Translations under genes and position numbers: made by a program | From: an uncultured Armatimonadota bacterium | GTDB taxonomy: Bacteria; Armatimonadota; Armatimonadia; Armatimonadales; Armatimonadaceae | DNA length: 7,243 nucleotides | Direction of reading: 5' to 3' | Assembly (NCBI GenBank): GCA_903924445.1 | Contig: CAIYBQ010000218.1 | Span: 1 to 7,243 of the forward strand | In this document: positions 6,738 to 7,243 of the stretch, in pieces | Numbering within the stretch: the first letter of the stretch is position 1 | How the letters are laid out: each line of letters opens with the position of its first letter | The notes under the pieces: generated by a model | Database searches by the model: none | Told to the model about the DNA's origin: nothing | Seen by the model: the letters and a program-made list of their open reading frames with translations, nothing else

Positions 6738-7243
6738 CGTTGGTTTCAAATGCCTCTAATATCCAGCTGCGGATTTGCACCGCCGAATCGCCCTGGCCAT
6801 ACGGGCTAACCGCCTGGCTCATCCTCGTATAGACTGCATCATCCGACAAGAGGGCATTTGTTGCGGCTGCAATTTTTGCCTTATCGGTTCCCACAAGCAC
6901 TGCATTACCGGCATGCACCCCTTCGGGGCGCTCTGTTGTTTCCCGAAGAATTACGACTGGTTTTCCAAGACCTGGCGCCTCTTCCTGTGCGCCGCCACTA
7001 TCGGTCAGGACAAACGTAGAGCGTCGCATCAGGTGGATGAACGGGAAGTATTCTTGTGGTTCCGTGAGCAAAATCCGTGGATGCCCACCGAGAATCGGAA
7101 CCACCGTTTCACGAACGACAGGGTTTTTGTGCATCGGGAAGATGACACGCACATGATCATGGTTGGTAACCATTTCGAGAATCGCTTCGCAGATATGCTG
7201 CATCGGCTCGCCCCAGTTTTCACGGCGGTGCGCAGTCACCAAA
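6727..7243 (-). CDS. wecB: UDP-N-acetylglucosamine 2-epimerase (non-hydrolysing), C-terminal part
   Basis: The enzyme interconverts UDP-GlcNAc and UDP-ManNAc in the cytosol, supplying ManNAc-derived sugars for envelope polysaccharides. Only the last 171 or so residues are in the window. The frame is open to the window edge, so the 5' half lies outside it, and no true start is visible. The fragment begins in the hallmark VTAHRRENWGEP; its His matches the conserved catalytic-site His of the family (His213 in E. coli WecB). It continues with IFPMHKNPVV, TDSGGAQEEAPGLGKPVVILRETTERPEG (about 80-108 of the fragment), which binds the UDP moiety, and the usual SPYGQGDSAVQI near the end. Full-length relatives are about 360-390 residues. 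The TGA stop lies 11 bp inside the start of the AI-2E gene. The family call is secure. The symbol follows the E. coli gene; in other bacteria the same protein is called mnaA, and the pathway served here is unknown. Confidence 0.93.
   Translation of the reverse strand, partial: LVTAHRRENWGEPMQHICEAILEMVTNHDHVRVIFPMHKNPVVRETVVPILGGHPRILLTEPQEYFPFIHLMRRSTFVLTDSGGAQEEAPGLGKPVVILRETTERPEGVHAGNAVLVGTDKAKIAAATNALLSDDAVYTRMSQAVSPYGQGDSAVQIRSWILEAFETNDGK

Noticed and set aside
6346..6759. A 137-codon plus-strand frame opposite the AI-2E permease
   Set aside because: It is antisense to a clearly conserved gene, has no family resemblance, and its Arg/Met/Ala-rich composition mirrors the helices encoded on the other strand.

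Overview
The window is ordinary bacterial chromosome of moderate GC, dense with genes and with no mobile element, CRISPR array, tRNA or rRNA that I can see. No gene here fixes the taxon. My impression of the proteins is a Gram-negative bacterium, perhaps from the Verrucomicrobiota/PVC group, but this is a weak inference made without any search.

Left part (1-2622, + strand): a branched-chain amino acid operon. It holds the 3' end of an unidentified membrane-protein gene, ilvN (acetolactate synthase regulatory subunit), a small three-helix membrane protein, a small helical soluble protein, ilvC (ketol-acid reductoisomerase) and a 72-residue single-pass membrane protein. A strong intrinsic terminator ends the operon, and the last gene's stop codon lies in its loop. 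Gaps are short or negative throughout: 19, 6, -17, 46 and -4 bp. The catalytic subunit gene ilvB is not in view and may lie upstream. IlvN and IlvC act at the first and second common steps of valine, leucine and isoleucine synthesis. The four other genes interleaved with them have no recognisable function and are the most unusual part of the window.

Middle (2623-3845, + strand): a spacer of about 200 bp with inverted and direct repeats, then a low-specificity L-threonine aldolase gene (ltaE). Its start is fixed by the family N-terminus, has no Shine-Dalgarno sequence, and sits 6 nt after a good -10 box. This suggests a leaderless mRNA.

Right part (3861-7243, - strand, read right to left): a second operon convergent with ltaE. 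It runs from UDP-GlcNAc 2-epimerase (wecB-like, 5' end outside the window) through an AI-2E family permease and undecaprenyl-diphosphatase (uppP/bacA) to a TauE/SafE-type (TSUP) permease. Overlaps or very short gaps tie the genes together: 11 bp, 22 bp, and a 1-bp TAATG overlap. The epimerase and UppP both belong to cell-envelope polysaccharide metabolism (ManNAc sugar nucleotide supply and lipid carrier recycling). The substrates of the two permeases cannot be told from sequence. The two operons converge with only 15 bp between stop codons and no clear terminator there.

I do not see a clear previously undescribed system such as a defence island or new RNA family. The best candidates for novelty are the small genes embedded in the ilv operon and the leaderless ltaE start.
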